This document shows positions 22,710 to 23,618 of a stretch of 23,618 nt of DNA, one piece after another. The notes under the pieces were generated by a model that saw only the letters and a program-made list of their open reading frames with translations, was not told where the DNA came from and did not search any database. How positions within the stretch are numbered: position 1 is the first letter of the stretch; each line of letters opens with the position of its first letter. Origin of the DNA: an uncultured Collinsella sp. (GTDB lineage: Bacteria > Actinomycetota > Coriobacteriia > Coriobacteriales > Coriobacteriaceae); contig CABRFG010000034.1 of the NCBI GenBank assembly GCA_902470095.1, positions 1-23,618 on the forward strand, given 5' to 3'. Both the position numbers and the translations under genes were made by a program.

Positions 22710-23297
22710 ATGAGCGATTACGCAGACCAGACGGTCGCCGTGCTGGCGGTCCAAGGTGCTTTTGCCGAGCACGAGGCGAGGCTGTCCGAGCTGGGCGCAC
22801 ACTGTATTGAGCTGAGGCAGGCGGCTGATTTGAAGCAGGACTTTGACCGTCTGGTACTTCCCGGCGGCGAGTCTACCGTTCAAGGGAAGCTGCTTGATGA
22901 GTTGGGCATGCTCGAGGAGCTTCGTGCCCGTATCGCTGAAGGCATGCCCGTCCTGGGCACCTGCGCCGGCCTGATTCTACTGGCTCACGACCTTGCCGCC
23001 CACGACGATAAGGGGACGCCGCGCCTGGCAACCATGGATGTACTTGTCGAGCGCAATGCCTACGGCAGGCAGCTCGGCAGCTTTCGAACCAAGGGGCAGG
23101 TAGCCGGCATCGACGGTGAAGTGCCGCTGACGTTTATCCGCGCGCCCCGCATCGTCGAGGTCCACGGCGACGCCAAGGCCTTAGCGAAAGTCGACGGGCG
23201 CATCGTCGCCGCCCGCCAGGGCAACCAGCTCGGCGTAACCTTCCACCCCGAACTCGACGAAGACACCCGCCTCCACGAACTGTTCCTACAAATGTAG
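22710..23297 (+). CDS. pdxT: PdxT, pyridoxal 5'-phosphate synthase glutaminase subunit
   Basis: 195 residues; AAAGGA precedes the ATG. PdxT hydrolyses glutamine and channels the ammonia to PdxS in a 12+12 complex. The class I glutaminase triad is complete: Cys 85 in VLGTCAGLILLA, His 179 and Glu 181 in VTFHPELDED. Other family motifs are LAVQGAFAEHE, LVLPGGEST and FIRAPRI. It is translated from the pdxS mRNA (20-bp gap) and followed by a strong hairpin terminator. Confidence 0.96.
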   Translation: MSDYADQTVAVLAVQGAFAEHEARLSELGAHCIELRQAADLKQDFDRLVLPGGESTVQGKLLDELGMLEELRARIAEGMPVLGTCAGLILLAHDLAAHDDKGTPRLATMDVLVERNAYGRQLGSFRTKGQVAGIDGEVPLTFIRAPRIVEVHGDAKALAKVDGRIVAARQGNQLGVTFHPELDEDTRLHELFLQM

Positions 23298-23320
23298 GCA
23301 TCGAAATCAACAAACAAAAC

Positions 23321-23390
23321 GAGAGTGGATAATCTCCCACCTTGAGCATGAATATGGGCTCATACCGGGAGATTATCACTCTCATTTTTT
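23321..23390. terminator. Long hairpin terminator after pdxT
   Basis: Left arm 23321-23338 (GAGAGTGGATAATCTCCC) and right arm 23367-23383 (GGGAGATTATCACTCTC) pair over 17 bp with one bulged G. The 28-base loop contains a second small stem (TGAGC/GCTCA). ATTTTTT follows on the plus strand. Unusually long for a plain terminator. Confidence 0.75.
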
Positions 23391-23438
23391 GGTACAAATG
23401 ATTCCTTGGGGATGCCGATGTTTTGGTACCGACAGCGA

Positions 23439-23537
23439 GCGCCCACCAGAGCGACAAATTGACTTGAAAAGAGGACGGCATAGACCTTCTGGTCATGCCG
23501 TCCTCTTTGAATGACAAGTTGTCGCTCTGGTGGGCGC
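23439..23537. repeat. 99-bp compound hairpin element
   Basis: Perfect 19-bp outer arms (23439-23457, beginning GCGCCCACCAGAGCG, and 23519-23537) enclose a second perfect 12-bp stem AGAGGACGGCAT/ATGCCGTCCTCT (23470-23481, 23495-23506), itself capped by GACC/GGTC. A 4-bp CTTG/CAAG step lies between, with an asymmetric internal loop. On the minus strand TTTT follows the inner stem. It lies between convergent genes. It could be a structured RNA, a bidirectional terminator or a small repeat element. Confidence 0.7.
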
Positions 23538-23550
23538 GCAGCGTCAACTG

Positions 23551-23577
23551 GTTACGCGGTTCGTAGAACCGCGTAAC
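23551..23577 (-). repeat. Perfect 12-bp hairpin just after the last gene
   Basis: GTTACGCGGTTC (23551-23562), loop GTA, GAACCGCGTAAC (23566-23577). It begins 4 bases after the stop codon of the minus-strand gene that enters from the right. No T run follows, so it is not a standard terminator. Confidence 0.65.
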
Positions 23578-23580
23578 TAA

Positions 23581-23618
23581 TTAGAAGCGGTTGCCGCGGA
23601 AGCCGCCACCGTTGCGGC
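23581..23618 (-). CDS. C-terminus of a gene with a Gly/Arg-rich tail, partial
   Basis: Only the last 11 codons and the stop TAA (23581-23583) are in the window. Read on the minus strand they give RNGGGFRGNRF. Such RGG/FRG-rich tails end bacterial DEAD-box RNA helicases and some other RNA-binding proteins; a DeaD/CsdA-like helicase is the likeliest parent but this is a guess from 11 residues. A perfect hairpin begins 4 bases beyond the stop, which supports this being a true gene end. Confidence 0.5.
   Translation of the reverse strand, partial: RNGGGFRGNRF

Noticed and set aside
21694..22800. 368-residue minus-strand frame over pdxS
   Set aside because: Antisense to the highly conserved PdxS reading frame; no domain is visible.
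1..23618. tRNA genes, CRISPR arrays, transposases or integrases
   Set aside because: None seen in the gaps between genes; the repeats present are hairpins, not regularly spaced direct repeats.

Overview
The window is 23.6 kb of GC-rich, gene-dense bacterial DNA. Gene content and style point to an anaerobic Actinomycetota of the class Coriobacteriia, most like a gut Collinsella. The pointers are an Elp3-type tRNA enzyme, a rubredoxin-first (reverse) rubrerythrin, a DUF3516-type helicase, the deoxyxylulose-5-phosphate-independent vitamin B6 genes pdxS/pdxT with a MocR-type regulator, and good Shine-Dalgarno sites before many genes. The genus is an inference from protein character, not from a marker gene. 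I see no rRNA, tRNA, CRISPR array, transposase or phage gene.

Layout. (1) 1-3094, plus strand: the C-terminal end of a BREX-type (DUF2791) P-loop ATPase, then a complete Lhr-like superfamily 2 helicase. This looks like the right-hand end of a multi-gene defence or stress locus that continues off the left edge. (2) 3122-5905, minus: Elp3, stop-to-start coupled to a membrane-anchored spermidine-synthase-fold protein. (3) 6005-7620, minus: an XRE-type regulator with membrane helices, overlapping a membrane-anchored DUF4097 protein. (4) 7888-9718, plus: a methyltransferase that resembles the Trm9/ALKBH8 wobble-uridine methyltransferases, then a TrmB-like tRNA G46 methyltransferase whose signature Asp is replaced. 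(5) 10028-12709, plus: a DUF3516 Ski2-like helicase, preceded by a long inverted repeat. (6) 12788-16651, minus: a DUF2130 coiled-coil protein, a ChbG/YdjC-type deacetylase, a small metallophosphoesterase, a 59-residue acidic protein with a GTG start, and a stand-alone HIRAN protein. (7) 16741-19349, minus: an aldehyde dehydrogenase and an iron-type alcohol dehydrogenase in one operon, with two matching operator-like palindromes upstream. (8) 19606-20166, plus: reverse rubrerythrin. (9) 20238-23297: pdxR divergent from pdxS-pdxT. (10) 23298-23618: a row of strong hairpins, then the extreme C-terminus of a gene entering from the right on the minus strand.

How the genes work together. Three unlinked transcription units concern tRNA modification: Elp3, the Trm9-like protein and the TrmB-like protein. 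The Elp3/Trm9-like proximity suggests a bacterial version of the eukaryotic cm5U to mcm5U wobble pathway. The alcohol and aldehyde dehydrogenases form an alcohol-aldehyde-acid redox module next to a peroxide-scavenging rubrerythrin. PdxS and PdxT are the two subunits of pyridoxal-5-phosphate synthase, and PdxR probably controls them from the shared intergenic region. The most unusual non-coding signals are a three-copy family of hairpins with a GGGACAG-type loop placed just after stop codons, a 123-bp inverted-repeat element at 9784-9906, and a 99-bp compound hairpin at 23439-23537.
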